Shown piece by piece: positions 33,079-41,196 of a DNA stretch of 64,000 bases. The notes beneath the pieces are model-generated. The model was not told the DNA's origin. It made no database searches and saw nothing but the letters and a program-made list of their open reading frames with translations. The translations under genes and the position numbers were made by a program. The first letter of the stretch is position 1. Every line of letters starts with the position of its first letter. The DNA is taken from positions 434,001 to 498,000 of the forward strand of contig NZ_AULD01000005.1 of assembly GCF_000425105.1 (NCBI RefSeq), in the 5' to 3' direction. Origin of the DNA: Agrococcus lahaulensis DSM 17612. GTDB lineage: Bacteria > Actinomycetota > Actinomycetes > Actinomycetales > Microbacteriaceae.

Positions 33079-34008
33079 TCAGCCGGAGCGGCGGGCGCCG
33101 ATGAGGAGCGCGATCGCCGCGGCGACGAGCGCGGTCGCGAGCAGCGCGATCGCCGGGTAGGCGGCCGACATGCCGCCGCCGGTGGCGAACGTGTCGGCGA
33201 CGCCCATCCCGATCGAGAACTCGGCGACCGGCAGCCCGCCGACCGCGAGCGCCGCCGCGCCGAGCAGCAGCCCGAGCGAGCCCCGACCGCCGCGCCGGGC
33301 GCGCAGCAGTCCGAGCGCGAGGACCAGGATGGCGACCGCCCACGCCCCGGCCCACAGCACCGGCACGACCCATCCGCCCGCTTCCCCGACCGCCGCCATG
33401 CCCGACCACAGCTCGTCGAGCGGCACGCCGGGCGCGAGGGTCAGCGGCAGCAGCACGAGCGCGTCGAGCACCCCGAGCGCGAGCACGGCGATCGCTGCGA
33501 CGAGCCCGAGCGCGACGCCGCGCACCGGCCGCGGGGCGCCGGCGCGCATGCTCGGGTCGAGCAGCAGCAGCCCGATGCCGTGGCCCACGACCACGAGCGG
33601 CAGCACCAGGTGGAGCGGCGCGCCCACGATCGCGAGGAAGGGCGCGAGGGGTGCGGCGAGCAGCCCGAGCACGACGAGCGTCGCGGGCACCGCGGCAGCC
33701 GCCCACCGTCTCGGCTCGGCCCGCGCGAGGAGCGCGAGCTGCCCGCCGCCGACGCCGAGCATGCCGAGCGGCGCGGCGAGCGCGAGCGACGCGGCGGCGA
33801 CCGCCGACCACTCCCACGGCCTCGCGCTCCCGACGGCCGCGAGCGCTGCCCCAGCGGCCATCGCGGCGAAGTGCGCGCCGATGACCCCGCCCGCGAGCCA
33901 GCCGTGCGCGCTCCGCGCCCGCTCGCCCTGCAGCGCAGCGAAGGCTGCGGGCTCGCGCGGCGTCGGCCGCGGCGTGACGGCGGCCAGGGCATTGGCGACT
34001 GCGCTCAT
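33079..34008 (-). CDS. Multi-spanning membrane protein of unknown function
   Basis: A 309-residue membrane protein with about nine hydrophobic helices and very high Ala/Leu/Gly content. The N-terminal 35 residues are polar (SAVANALAAVTPRPTPREPAA), and the last residues GARRSG are basic. No motif was recognised. The ATG at 34008 is chosen as the first start after which hydrophobic helices begin; the open frame upstream is antisense shadow of the next gene. It lies 25 bases after the glycosylase-like gene on the same strand, so the two probably form one unit. Confidence 0.75.
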   Translation of the reverse strand: MSAVANALAAVTPRPTPREPAAFAALQGERARSAHGWLAGGVIGAHFAAMAAGAALAAVGSARPWEWSAVAAASLALAAPLGMLGVGGGQLALLARAEPRRWAAAAVPATLVVLGLLAAPLAPFLAIVGAPLHLVLPLVVVGHGIGLLLLDPSMRAGAPRPVRGVALGLVAAIAVLALGVLDALVLLPLTLAPGVPLDELWSGMAAVGEAGGWVVPVLWAGAWAVAILVLALGLLRARRGGRGSLGLLLGAAALAVGGLPVAEFSIGMGVADTFATGGGMSAAYPAIALLATALVAAAIALLIGARRSG

Positions 34009-34033
34009 GCGCTCACGCTGGCCCCAGACCGCG

Positions 34034-34606
34034 TCAACCCTTCGCGGCGCGCTTCGCCTCCTGCTTCGTCGCCCGCACCTCGGCGAGGGACGCCGCGTCG
34101 ACGATGTCGGCGACCGAGCGCTTCGCGCCCTCCTCGCCGTAGGGAGCCGACGCATCCACCCACCCCGCGCCGTCGAAGCCGGCCCGCTTGCCGAGCAGCG
34201 CGAGGAAGATGCGCGCCTTCTGGTCGCCGAAGCCCGGGAGCGCCTGCAGCCGCCGCAGCACCTCGGGCCCGTCGGGCTCGCCCTGCCGCCAGATCGCACC
34301 GGCGTCGCCGCCCCACTCGTCGGCGACGACGGCGGCGAGCTGCTGCACGCGCTTCGCCATCGAGCCCGGGAACCGGTGCACCGCGGGCTTCTCGGCGAAC
34401 GCCGCCTGGAACGCGTCGGGATCCATGCGCGCGATGGCCGCCGCGTCGAGCGATCCGAGCCGATCGCGCAGCTTCGCCGGCCCCGCGAACGCCGTCTCCA
34501 TCGGCACCTGCTGGTCGAGCAGCATGCCGACGAGCAGCGCGAAGTCGTCGTCGGAGAGGAGGCGGTCGGCGGCCTCGTCGCCCGTGATGTGGAGGTCGCG
34601 AGTCAT
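34034..34606 (-). CDS. HhH-GPD-type base excision repair protein
   Basis: A 190-residue protein of the helix-hairpin-helix GPD glycosylase superfamily. It opens with LHITGDEAADRLLSDDDFALLVGMLLDQQVPME (in part), the usual first helices, and has the hairpin LQALPGFGDQKARIFLALL near residue 130. The expected catalytic Lys of AP-lyase-type enzymes is absent; an Asp in GWVDASAPYG could serve a monofunctional enzyme. The C-terminus is Lys/Ala-rich. The ATG at 34606 fits the family start; the longer frame upstream is noncoding. Confidence 0.82.
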   Translation of the reverse strand: MTRDLHITGDEAADRLLSDDDFALLVGMLLDQQVPMETAFAGPAKLRDRLGSLDAAAIARMDPDAFQAAFAEKPAVHRFPGSMAKRVQQLAAVVADEWGGDAGAIWRQGEPDGPEVLRRLQALPGFGDQKARIFLALLGKRAGFDGAGWVDASAPYGEEGAKRSVADIVDAASLAEVRATKQEAKRAAKG

Positions 34607-34869
34607 GGCTCCAGCCTGGCACGGCCCCGGCGTGCGATGCTCGTCCCGCAACGACGAGCCGCGCCCCCGCCTGGTCACGACAGGCGGGGACGCGGTGATC
34701 GCCGGCGCTCGCCCTGCTCGGGGAGCCGATCGTGCGCCTGAGGACAGCAAAGCCCCCACGACGCCGTTTTGCAACGGTGTTTCCATTCCTTGATCGCATC
34801 TTCAGGTTGCCCTGCTGCTTGCGGCCTCCGGCTCAGTCCGCTCGCATGCCCGGCTGGGAGGATGAGCGC
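34607..34869. other. Divergent intergenic region, relatively AT-rich
   Basis: 263 bases between the glycosylase gene and the small membrane protein gene. It is less GC-rich than its surroundings and holds a small hairpin CCGTT-TTGC-AACGG (34764-34777) and several TTG-containing -35-like words, but no pair with clear 17-bp spacing. No gene is supported here. Confidence 0.5.
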
Positions 34870-35124
34870 ATGAAGCGCAGCAACCCGTGGTCCTGGTGGG
34901 CCTTCTGGATCGGCCTCCTCGGGCTCGTCCTCATGCCCATCCCCCTGTTCGTCGGCCTCATCCTCGGCGGCGGCCTCGCCGCGATCGCGGCGATCCTCGC
35001 GGTCATCGGCTTGTTCAAGTCGCGGCACGCGGGCGGCCGCGGCATCGCGCCGGCGGTCGTGGCGATCGTGTTCGTGCTGCTGACCTACGGCGGCATCTCG
35101 ATCGGCGGTGGCGTCATCTGGTGA
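34870..35124 (+). CDS. Small membrane protein of unknown function
   Basis: An 84-residue protein with two to three hydrophobic segments: WWAFWIGLLGLVLMPIPLFVG and LAAIAAILAVIGLF, then PAVVAIVFVLLTYGGISIG after a basic loop KSRHAGGRG. The N-terminus is basic (MKRSNPW). GGAGG lies 8 bases before the ATG. Similar small proteins are often annotated DUF4190-like, but I cannot confirm that. Faces the next membrane protein gene. Confidence 0.7.
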   Translation: MKRSNPWSWWAFWIGLLGLVLMPIPLFVGLILGGGLAAIAAILAVIGLFKSRHAGGRGIAPAVVAIVFVLLTYGGISIGGGVIW

Positions 35125-35142
35125 TGCCGCCGCGCGCGACGG

Positions 35143-35619
35143 TCAGCCGACGCGCGAGCGCCGGGCGTCCGCGCCGGCCTCGGCCGCGCGGCCGAGCAGG
35201 CTCCGCGCGGCGAGCCACAGCAGCGCGACGAGGCCGACGATGAGCAGCCCGTCGGCGGCGATGTAGAGGTAGTGCAGGCCCGAGCCGCCCTCGCTCTCGC
35301 CCGCGATCACCGCGTCGGTCGTCGCGTGCATCATCGGCCGGATGACGAGCGCCTTCACCGCGAGCACGGCGGTGAGGACGAGCGAGAGGATGCGCTCGGC
35401 CCGCGGCGCGCGGGACGCGAAGGACGCGATCACGAGCAGCGCCGCGAGCACCGCCTCCGCGACGTTCATCGCCGCGAAGACGAGCCGGCCGATGCCGAGG
35501 CCGAGCGGCACGGTGATGCCTGGCGCCTGGAACTTGAGCGGCGCCTCGATGAGGGAGATGCCGACGATGAGGCCGAGCCAGACGGCGGGGAGCACGAATC
35601 GGGCGGCGCGGGCGAGCAT
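35143..35619 (-). CDS. Four-helix membrane protein of unknown function
   Basis: A 158-residue membrane protein with about four hydrophobic helices (residues 8-22, 42-68, 76-90, 120-140) and a basic C-terminal tail. The PAVWLGLIVGISLIEAPLKFQAPG stretch (shown in part) recalls a small family of actinobacterial integral membrane proteins without known role. A TACCGT box ends six bases before the ATG. Divergent from the glucose-6-phosphate dehydrogenase gene. Confidence 0.78.
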   Translation of the reverse strand: MLARAARFVLPAVWLGLIVGISLIEAPLKFQAPGITVPLGLGIGRLVFAAMNVAEAVLAALLVIASFASRAPRAERILSLVLTAVLAVKALVIRPMMHATTDAVIAGESEGGSGLHYLYIAADGLLIVGLVALLWLAARSLLGRAAEAGADARRSRVG

Positions 35620-35625
35620 GCCTCT

Positions 35626-35631
35626 ACGGTA
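35626..35631 (-). promoter_or_regulatory. Putative leaderless -10 box
   Basis: Minus-strand TACCGT, six bases before the ATG at 35619. Confidence 0.5.
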
Positions 35632-35694
35632 CGCCGCGCCTGTCCAGCCGCCGCCGTCCAGCCGCCGCTCGCGCGCGGGTGCCAGGATCAGGGC

Positions 35695-37074
35695 ATGGCC
35701 CCGCAGCCGACCACGACCCTGCTCATCCTCGGCGCCTCCGGCGACCTCACCGCGCGGCTGCTGCTGCCGGGCGTCTCGACGCTGCTGCGCGCGGAACCCG
35801 AGCGGCGGCTGCGCGTCGTGGGCGCCGACGTGCGCGAGCTCGACGCGGCGGACTGGCGCGGCCGCGTGCAGACGGCGCTCGACGCCGCCGAGGTGAGCCC
35901 CGCGGCGGCCGCAGCGGTGCTCGAGCACACCCGCTACGTCGCCGCCGACGCGACCGACGGCGATGCGCTCCGAGCCCTCATCGCGTCGCTCGAGTGCGAG
36001 CGGCTCGTCATCTACTTCGCGCTCCCCCCGCACGTGACGCGGCTCGTGTGCGAGACGCTCGAGCGCGTCGGCGTGCCGAGCGGCACGATCCTCGCGATCG
36101 AGAAGCCGTTCGGCGACAGCCTCGGCAGCGCGCGCGAGCTCAACGCGCTCGTCACCCGCGTCGTGCCCGAGCAGCAGGTCTTCCGCATCGACCACTTCCT
36201 CGGGCTCCACACGGTGCTCAACCTCCTCGGTCTCCGCTTCACGAACCGGCTGCTGCAGGCCTCGTGGGATCGCAGCAGCATCGAGCGGGTCGAGGTGCTC
36301 TACGACGAGACCGTCACGCTCGAGGATCGCGCCGGCTACTACGACCGCAACGGGGCGCTCCGCGACATGATCCAGTCGCACCTGCTGCAGATCATGGCGC
36401 TCATCGCGATGGAGCCCGTCGCGAGCGTCGGCGAGCGCGACCTTCGCGACGCGATCTCGACCGTGCTGCGCGCCGCGCGCGTGGTCGACCCCGTCCGCCA
36501 CTCGCGCCGGGCCCGCTACACGGCCGGGAGCGTCGAGGGCCGGCCCGTGCCCGACTACACCGCAGAGCCCGGCGTCGACCCGGCGCGCGGCACCGAGACG
36601 CTCGCCGAGATCGAGGTCGAGATCGCCAACGCCCGGTGGGCGGGAGTGCCGTTCGTGCTCCGCTCGGGGAAGTCGCTCGGCGGCGTGCGCAAGCGCGCGA
36701 TCGTGCACTGGCGGCCGCCCGCGCACGTGCCGGAGGGCTTCCAGGGGCACGACACCGCCGACCGCTTCGTCATCGACTTCAAGCCCGACGGCTTCGAGCT
36801 GCACCTCACCACCAACGGCAAGGGCGAGCCCTTCACGCTCGAGCAGACCGTGCTGCGCGGCGAGCTCGGCGGCGGTCAGCTCCTGCCCTACGGCGAGGTG
36901 CTCGGCGCCATCCTCGACGCCGACCCGCGGCTCGCGGTGCGGGGCGACGCCGCCGAGGAGTGCTGGCGCATCGTCGAGCCGGTGCTCGAGGCGTGGCGAG
37001 CGGATGCGGTGCCCCTGGAGGAGTACGAGGCCGGCTCCCGAGGTCCACGCGACTGGGCGTCGAGCGGCTCCTAG
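35695..37074 (+). CDS. zwf: Glucose-6-phosphate 1-dehydrogenase
   Basis: A 459-residue enzyme oxidising glucose-6-phosphate to 6-phosphogluconolactone with NADP. The nucleotide-binding motif GASGDLTARLLLP, the EKPFGDSLGSARELN stretch and the active-site signature RIDHFLGLHTVLNLLGLRF (usual RIDHYLG, Tyr to Phe here) are clear, as is the C-terminal RSGKSLGGVRKRAIV. Slightly shorter than the typical 480-510 residues. It stands alone, not next to tal, tkt or opcA, and may be a second, divergent Zwf. ATG 35695 follows CAGGAT by six bases. Confidence 0.9.
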   Translation: MAPQPTTTLLILGASGDLTARLLLPGVSTLLRAEPERRLRVVGADVRELDAADWRGRVQTALDAAEVSPAAAAAVLEHTRYVAADATDGDALRALIASLECERLVIYFALPPHVTRLVCETLERVGVPSGTILAIEKPFGDSLGSARELNALVTRVVPEQQVFRIDHFLGLHTVLNLLGLRFTNRLLQASWDRSSIERVEVLYDETVTLEDRAGYYDRNGALRDMIQSHLLQIMALIAMEPVASVGERDLRDAISTVLRAARVVDPVRHSRRARYTAGSVEGRPVPDYTAEPGVDPARGTETLAEIEVEIANARWAGVPFVLRSGKSLGGVRKRAIVHWRPPAHVPEGFQGHDTADRFVIDFKPDGFELHLTTNGKGEPFTLEQTVLRGELGGGQLLPYGEVLGAILDADPRLAVRGDAAEECWRIVEPVLEAWRADAVPLEEYEAGSRGPRDWASSGS

Positions 37075-37190
37075 ATCGCGCGCATCCCTCGAGAGGGGCA
37101 GTGCCGCCTGAGCGGGGCCGGCGTGCCTGCCCCTGGTGGGCGGAACCGCCCCGGTCGCGCCCGCGCTGGAGAAGTCGACCGCAGCCCCAA

Positions 37191-37196
37191 TATCCT
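37191..37196 (+). promoter_or_regulatory. -10 box before a short upstream frame
   Basis: TATCCT, a good -10 hexamer, six bases before the GTG at 37203 that opens a 16-codon frame leading into the DUF3159 gene. Confidence 0.55.
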
Positions 37197-37202
37197 GGAC
37201 GG

Positions 37203-37253
37203 GTGCCTCGTTCCACTGCTCCTCGCGTGCGCCCGGACGCGCTCGGGGCGTGA
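37203..37253 (+). CDS. Putative leaderless 16-residue upstream peptide
   Basis: GTG-initiated frame coding for MPRSTAPRVRPDALGA whose TGA stop overlaps the GTG of the following gene (GTGA at 37250-37253). The start is spaced six bases from a TATCCT box. Arg/Pro-rich content could make translation rate sensitive; translational coupling to the membrane protein gene is the likely effect. Confidence 0.4.
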   Translation: MPRSTAPRVRPDALGA

Positions 37254-37999
37254 CCGTGGACGCGCCCCGCACCGGCGCCGTGCCGACCCCGGGCGAGGAC
37301 GCCTCGGCCGACCTCGTGCCGCCGCCCGCGCCGGACGAGCGCTTCGACGCCGACGGCGACCCGACGCGCGAGGAGTCGCTCGCGCGCGTGCTGGGCGGCA
37401 GCCGTGCGGCGATCGAGGGCAGCGTGCCGCCCGTGGCGTTCCTCATCGCGTGGCTCGCGAGCGGCGGCGAGCTGCTCACGGCCGTCGTCTGGTCGCTCAT
37501 CGCGAGCGCCGTGACGCTCGTGCCCGCGATCGTGCAGCGACGCCGGCCCAAGGCCGTCGTGATCGGCATGCTCATGACCGTCATCGCGGCGATGATCGCC
37601 TACTACACGGGCGAGGCGCGCAACTTCTTCCTCATCCAGCTGCTCTCGAACGCGGCGAGCGCCCTCGCCTGGATCGTCTCGATCGTCATCGGCTGGCCGT
37701 TCCTCGGCATCATCGTCGGCGGGCTCATCGGCACCAGGACCCGGTGGCGCCACGATCCGGTGCTCCTGCGCGCCTACCGCCGCGCGTCGTGGATCTGGGT
37801 GCTGCAGTACGTCATCCGGGTCGTCGTCTTCAGCGTGCTGTGGTGGCTCGACGAGACGACGTGGCTCGCGATCATGCGCGCCGCCCTCACCTATCCGCTC
37901 ATCATCGCGTGCATCGCGATCTCGGGATGGGTGCTCTTCGCGTCGATCCCGAAGTCGCACCCGGGCATCCGCAAGCCGCTCCCGCGCCCCGGCGACTGA
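37250..37999 (+). CDS. DUF3159 family membrane protein
   Basis: A 249-residue membrane protein of the actinobacterial DUF3159 family, function unknown. After an acidic, proline-rich leader of about 45 residues comes LARVLGGSRAAIEGSVPPVAFLIAWL, characteristic of the family, and five to six hydrophobic helices; the C-terminus IPKSHPGIRKPLP is cytoplasmic-type basic. GTG 37250 overlaps the upstream peptide stop; another in-frame GTG at 37256 is possible. The open frame extends further upstream but crosses the promoter. Confidence 0.82.
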   Translation: MTVDAPRTGAVPTPGEDASADLVPPPAPDERFDADGDPTREESLARVLGGSRAAIEGSVPPVAFLIAWLASGGELLTAVVWSLIASAVTLVPAIVQRRRPKAVVIGMLMTVIAAMIAYYTGEARNFFLIQLLSNAASALAWIVSIVIGWPFLGIIVGGLIGTRTRWRHDPVLLRAYRRASWIWVLQYVIRVVVFSVLWWLDETTWLAIMRAALTYPLIIACIAISGWVLFASIPKSHPGIRKPLPRPGD

Positions 38000-38027
38000 T
38001 CGCTCTCCCCAGCTCCGCGCCGCACCG

Positions 38028-38056
38028 TTGCGTGGGGCTCGGCCTCGGCGTACAGT
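38028..38056 (+). promoter_or_regulatory. Strong promoter in front of a structured leader or sRNA
   Basis: TTGCGT (38028-38033), 17-base spacer, TACAGT (38051-38056). Predicted transcription start about 38063, at the foot of the inverted repeat at 38064-38145. Confidence 0.65.
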
Positions 38057-38062
38057 CTCGGC

Positions 38063-38145
38063 AAGCAAGCGGTGCGGACAGACCAGGCGCCTCCACCGAT
38101 ACTCGCGAGCAGAGCAAGCGCCGAGCGCCAGTCCGCACCGCTGCT
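38063..38145 (+). ncRNA. Candidate structured small RNA or leader RNA
   Basis: The transcript predicted from the promoter at 38028-38056 can fold into one long stem: AGC/GCT, a bulged A, a 12-bp helix AGCGGTGCGGAC / GTCCGCACCGCT (38068-38079 with 38131-38142), an asymmetric internal loop, a 5-bp GGCGC/GCGCC helix (38086-38090 with 38125-38129), and a 34-base apical region. It does not show the GGAA tetraloop domain of SRP RNA or the C-rich loops of 6C RNA. It could be an independent small RNA or a regulatory leader of the downstream methyltransferase gene, which however seems to have its own -10 box at 38183. Confidence 0.45.
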
Positions 38146-38182
38146 CCATGCCCCGTGGGTGTCACTCGCCCGCAGCGCGGAG

Positions 38183-38188
38183 TAGCGT
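38183..38188 (+). promoter_or_regulatory. Putative leaderless -10 box of pcm-like gene
   Basis: TAGCGT, seven bases before the ATG at 38196. Confidence 0.45.
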
Positions 38189-38195
38189 GCCCGCC

Positions 38196-38777
38196 ATGCG
38201 GGAGATCCCGGTGGCGGATGCGGTGCGCGAGCGCGTGCGGACGGCCATGCGCGCGGCCGACCGGGCCGCGTTCCTGCCTGCGAGCGTGCGCCACCTCGCG
38301 CCCGTCGACCGCCCCATCGGTATCGGCTGGGAGGCGACGAACTCGCAGCCCTCGACCGTCGCACGCATGCTCGAGCTGCTCGATGCGGGCCCGGGCCAGC
38401 GCGTGCTCGACGTCGGCGCGGGCTCGGGCTGGACGACGGCGATCCTCGCGGAGCTCGGCGCCGAGACGGTGGGCGTGGAGCTCGTGCCCGCCCTCGTCGA
38501 GTTCGCGAACGCCAACCTCGCAGCGCACGGGAGCCCCGCGCGCGTGCGACAGGCGACCCCGCGCATCCTGGGCCTGCCCGACGAGGGGCCGTGGGACCGC
38601 ATCCTCGTCTCGGCCGACTTCGGCCGCATGCCCGACGCGCTCGTCGCGCAGCTCGCCGACGGCGGGCGCATGGTTGCGCCGATCGCGGGCGCGATGACGG
38701 TCGTCGATCTGATCGTCGGCGAGCCGCGCGTGCGCGCGGATGGCGGGCGCTACGCATTCGTGCCGCTGATCGGCTGA
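38196..38777 (+). CDS. Protein-L-isoaspartate O-methyltransferase family protein
   Basis: A 193-residue SAM-dependent methyltransferase of the PCMT family, which repairs isoaspartyl residues in aged proteins. Substrate-loop residues IGIGWEATNSQPSTVARMLELL precede SAM motif I VLDVGAGSGWTTAILAELGA (each given in part), then VGVELVPALVEFANANL. It is short: the C-terminal extension of typical PCMTs is reduced. Residues usually GxGxTISQPY are GIGWEATNSQPS here, as in a divergent actinobacterial subgroup, so substrate identity is less sure than the fold. Confidence 0.82.
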   Translation: MREIPVADAVRERVRTAMRAADRAAFLPASVRHLAPVDRPIGIGWEATNSQPSTVARMLELLDAGPGQRVLDVGAGSGWTTAILAELGAETVGVELVPALVEFANANLAAHGSPARVRQATPRILGLPDEGPWDRILVSADFGRMPDALVAQLADGGRMVAPIAGAMTVVDLIVGEPRVRADGGRYAFVPLIG

Positions 38778-38811
38778 GCGCCGTCGGGGCTGATCCTCGG
38801 CGCGCGCTGAC

Positions 38812-38817
38812 TATGGT
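38812..38817 (+). promoter_or_regulatory. Putative leaderless -10 box of M24 gene
   Basis: TATGGT, seven bases before the ATG at 38825. An in-frame ATG at 38813 lies inside this box. Confidence 0.5.
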
Positions 38818-38824
38818 GGCTGGC

Positions 38825-40000
38825 ATGCAGCCGAGACCCGAGGAGCTCGCAGAGCGGCTCGCGCGCACCCGCGCTCGCATGCAGCGCGCCGGGCTCGACG
38901 GCCTCGTGGTCGTCGATCCTGCCAACCTGCACTACCTGACCGGCTACGACGCGTGGTCGTTCTACATGCCGCAGCTGCTGTTCGTGCCCCTCACGGGCGA
39001 GCCGCTGCTCATCATGCGGCAGATGGACGCCGACGGCGCGCACCGCACGGCGAGCACGCCGCCCGAGCGGATCCTCGGCTACCCCGAGTCGCTCGTGCAC
39101 CAGCGCGGCGCGCATCCCTTCGACTGGGTGGCCGAGCGGCTGCGGGAGCACGGCTTCGCCCAGCGCGGCCGCATCGGGTACGAGGCCGAGGCGCACTTCT
39201 TCACCGTGCGCTCGTTCCACGCGCTCGAGCGCGGCCTGCCGGAGTGGCAGCTCGTCGACGCGCACGACCTCGTCAACTGGGTGCGGCTCGTGAAGAGCCC
39301 CTTCGAGCTCGAGCTCATGCGTGGCGCCGGCCGCATCGCCTCGGCCGCGATGCGCGCGGGCATCGAGGCGCTCGGCGACGGCGTGCGGCTCAACGACGTC
39401 GCCGCCGCGATCCAGTTCGCGCAGGCGACGGGCGTCGAGGGCGCCGAGGGCGACTACCCGGCGATCGTGCCGATGTTGCCGACCGGCGAGTCGGCCGACA
39501 CCCCGCACCTCACCTTCAGCGCCCGGCGCGTGCAGCACGGCGAGGCCGTCTCGATCGAGCTCGCCGGCGCCCACCGCCGCTACCACGCGCCGCTCGCCCG
39601 CACCGTCGCCGTCGGCCGACCCGACGCGCGCCTCGCGGGCCTCGCCGACATCGCCGCCGAGGGGCTCCAGTCCGTGCTCGACGGGCTGCAGCCGGGCCGC
39701 GTCGTCGCCGACGTGCACGGCATCTGGCGCGAGCACCTCGCGCGGCACGCGATCGAGAAGCCCTCGCGGCTCGGCTACTCGATCGGCATCGGCTACCCGC
39801 CCGACTGGGGCGAGCGCACCGTCTCGATCCGCGAGGACGACCTCACCGTCATCGAGCCCGGCATGTGCCTGCACATCATCGCCGGCATGTGGATGGACGG
39901 CTACGGCTGCGAGCTGAGCGAATCGGTCGCGATCGGCGAGGGCGGCGCCGAACTGCTCACCGACGCGCCGCGCGAGCTCATCGCGGTGGAGGCGGCATGA
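38825..40000 (+). CDS. M24-family hydrolase, ectoine hydrolase (DoeA/EutD)-like
   Basis: A 391-residue pita-bread-fold protein with the N-terminal creatinase-like domain. NLHYLTGYDAWSFYMPQ near residue 38 closely recalls ectoine hydrolases. In the C-terminal domain the metal-ligand Asp pair of true aminopeptidases is lost: the strand reads VSIELAGAHRRYHAPLARTV, the pattern I associate with the metal-independent creatinase/DoeA branch. DoeA opens ectoine to N-acetyl-diaminobutyrate. The next genes encode an M20 deacylase (4-base overlap) and a ProP-like transporter, which fits osmolyte use as nutrient. A plain Xaa-Pro peptidase is the alternative. Confidence 0.8.
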   Translation: MQPRPEELAERLARTRARMQRAGLDGLVVVDPANLHYLTGYDAWSFYMPQLLFVPLTGEPLLIMRQMDADGAHRTASTPPERILGYPESLVHQRGAHPFDWVAERLREHGFAQRGRIGYEAEAHFFTVRSFHALERGLPEWQLVDAHDLVNWVRLVKSPFELELMRGAGRIASAAMRAGIEALGDGVRLNDVAAAIQFAQATGVEGAEGDYPAIVPMLPTGESADTPHLTFSARRVQHGEAVSIELAGAHRRYHAPLARTVAVGRPDARLAGLADIAAEGLQSVLDGLQPGRVVADVHGIWREHLARHAIEKPSRLGYSIGIGYPPDWGERTVSIREDDLTVIEPGMCLHIIAGMWMDGYGCELSESVAIGEGGAELLTDAPRELIAVEAA

Positions 40001-41196
40001 CGGCCCGGCACACGGACGACCGGCGCGCGGACGTCGACCGGGCCATCGCCCTCGTCGACGAGGCGACGATCGTCGCCGACGCCTCGTCACTCATCCTCGC
40101 CGCGAGCGAGAACCCGGGAGGCACCGAGCTCATCGCCGTGCGCGTGCTCGAGACGATCGCCTCCCGCCTCGGCGGCCGCGGCCGCCGCTCGCCCGTCGCG
40201 CCCGGCAGGCCCAACATCGCCATCCGCTTCGGCCCCGATCCCTCCGCGGCCGTGCCCGGCGTCCTCATGCTCGGCCACTCCGACGTCGTGCCGGCCGGCG
40301 AGGGCTGGAGCGCCGACCCGTTCAGCCCGCGCGTGCGCGACGGGTGGCTCACCGGCCGCGGCGCGACCGACATGAAGGGCGGCCTCGCCGCCGCGCTGCA
40401 GGCGATGGCCGCGGTGCACCGCGTGCGCCCCGAGCTGCCGCTCGAGCTGCTCGTCACCGTCGACGAGGAGGACCTCGCGACCGGCATCCAGGCCCACCTC
40501 GACGAGCCGCCGATGCCCTACCGAGCGTGCATCGTCGCCGAGCCGACCGACCTCGCGGTCGTCGTCGCGTGCCGCGGCGCCGCGAACCTCGAGGTCGAGG
40601 TGCGCGGCCGCGCGGCGCACGCGGGCCGCCCGGAGGACGGCGCGAGCGCCATCACGACCGCCGCGCGCATCGCGGGCTGGATCGCCGACGACCACGAGCG
40701 GATGCGTCGGGGCGCGTCGGGCCTGCTCGGCTCGGGGACCTGGAGCGTCGGCCGCATCGAGGGCGGCCACGGCACCTCGATCGTGCCCGACCGCTGCACG
40801 CTGCTCGTCGACCGGCGGCTGATGCCGGGGGAGACCGGCGCGCAGGCGCTCGGCGAGCTCGAGGCGGGGATCGCCCGCGTGCTCGGGCACGAGGGCTGCG
40901 AGGCGAGCGCGTCGCTCCTGATGGAGATGCCGGGCTTCGAGACCGACCCCGCGCATCCGCTCGTCACCGCCGCCGCGGGCGCGCTCGAGGCCGAGGGCCG
41001 CGAGGCGCGCATCGAGGCGTGGACGGCCGCGTGCGAGGGCGGCTACATCGCCCGCCACCACGGCTGCCCGACGATCATCCTCGGCCCGGGCGACATCACC
41101 GGCCAGGCCCACCAGCCCGACGAGCGCGTGCGCATCGCCGACCTCTCCGCGGCCGCGCGCGCCTACGCGCGGCTCCTCCTCGCCCTCGATCCCTGA
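39997..41196 (+). CDS. M20-family metallo-deacylase (ArgE/DapE type)
   Basis: A 399-residue zinc amidohydrolase of the M20 family. Metal ligands are seen in LMLGHSDVVPAG (His and Asp), GRGATDMKGG (bridging Asp), VDEEDLATG (catalytic Glu and ligand) and the C-terminal GQAHQPDER (His). The dimerisation lid domain lies around residues 185-300 (RGRAAHAGRPEDG). ATG overlaps the M24 gene stop (ATGA). In context a good candidate for removing the acetyl group from N-acetyl-diaminobutyrate, a job done by an unrelated DoeB family elsewhere; this is inference. Confidence 0.88.
   Translation: MTARHTDDRRADVDRAIALVDEATIVADASSLILAASENPGGTELIAVRVLETIASRLGGRGRRSPVAPGRPNIAIRFGPDPSAAVPGVLMLGHSDVVPAGEGWSADPFSPRVRDGWLTGRGATDMKGGLAAALQAMAAVHRVRPELPLELLVTVDEEDLATGIQAHLDEPPMPYRACIVAEPTDLAVVVACRGAANLEVEVRGRAAHAGRPEDGASAITTAARIAGWIADDHERMRRGASGLLGSGTWSVGRIEGGHGTSIVPDRCTLLVDRRLMPGETGAQALGELEAGIARVLGHEGCEASASLLMEMPGFETDPAHPLVTAAAGALEAEGREARIEAWTAACEGGYIARHHGCPTIILGPGDITGQAHQPDERVRIADLSAAARAYARLLLALDP

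Noticed and set aside
37136-37249. N-terminal extension of the DUF3159 protein to 37136
   Set aside because: The extension crosses the TATCCT promoter and has no family likeness; the GTG at 37250 or 37256 fits better.
38063-38145. SRP (4.5S) RNA
   Set aside because: Long hairpin of suitable size, but the conserved apical GGAA loop and AGCAGCC-type asymmetric loop are missing.
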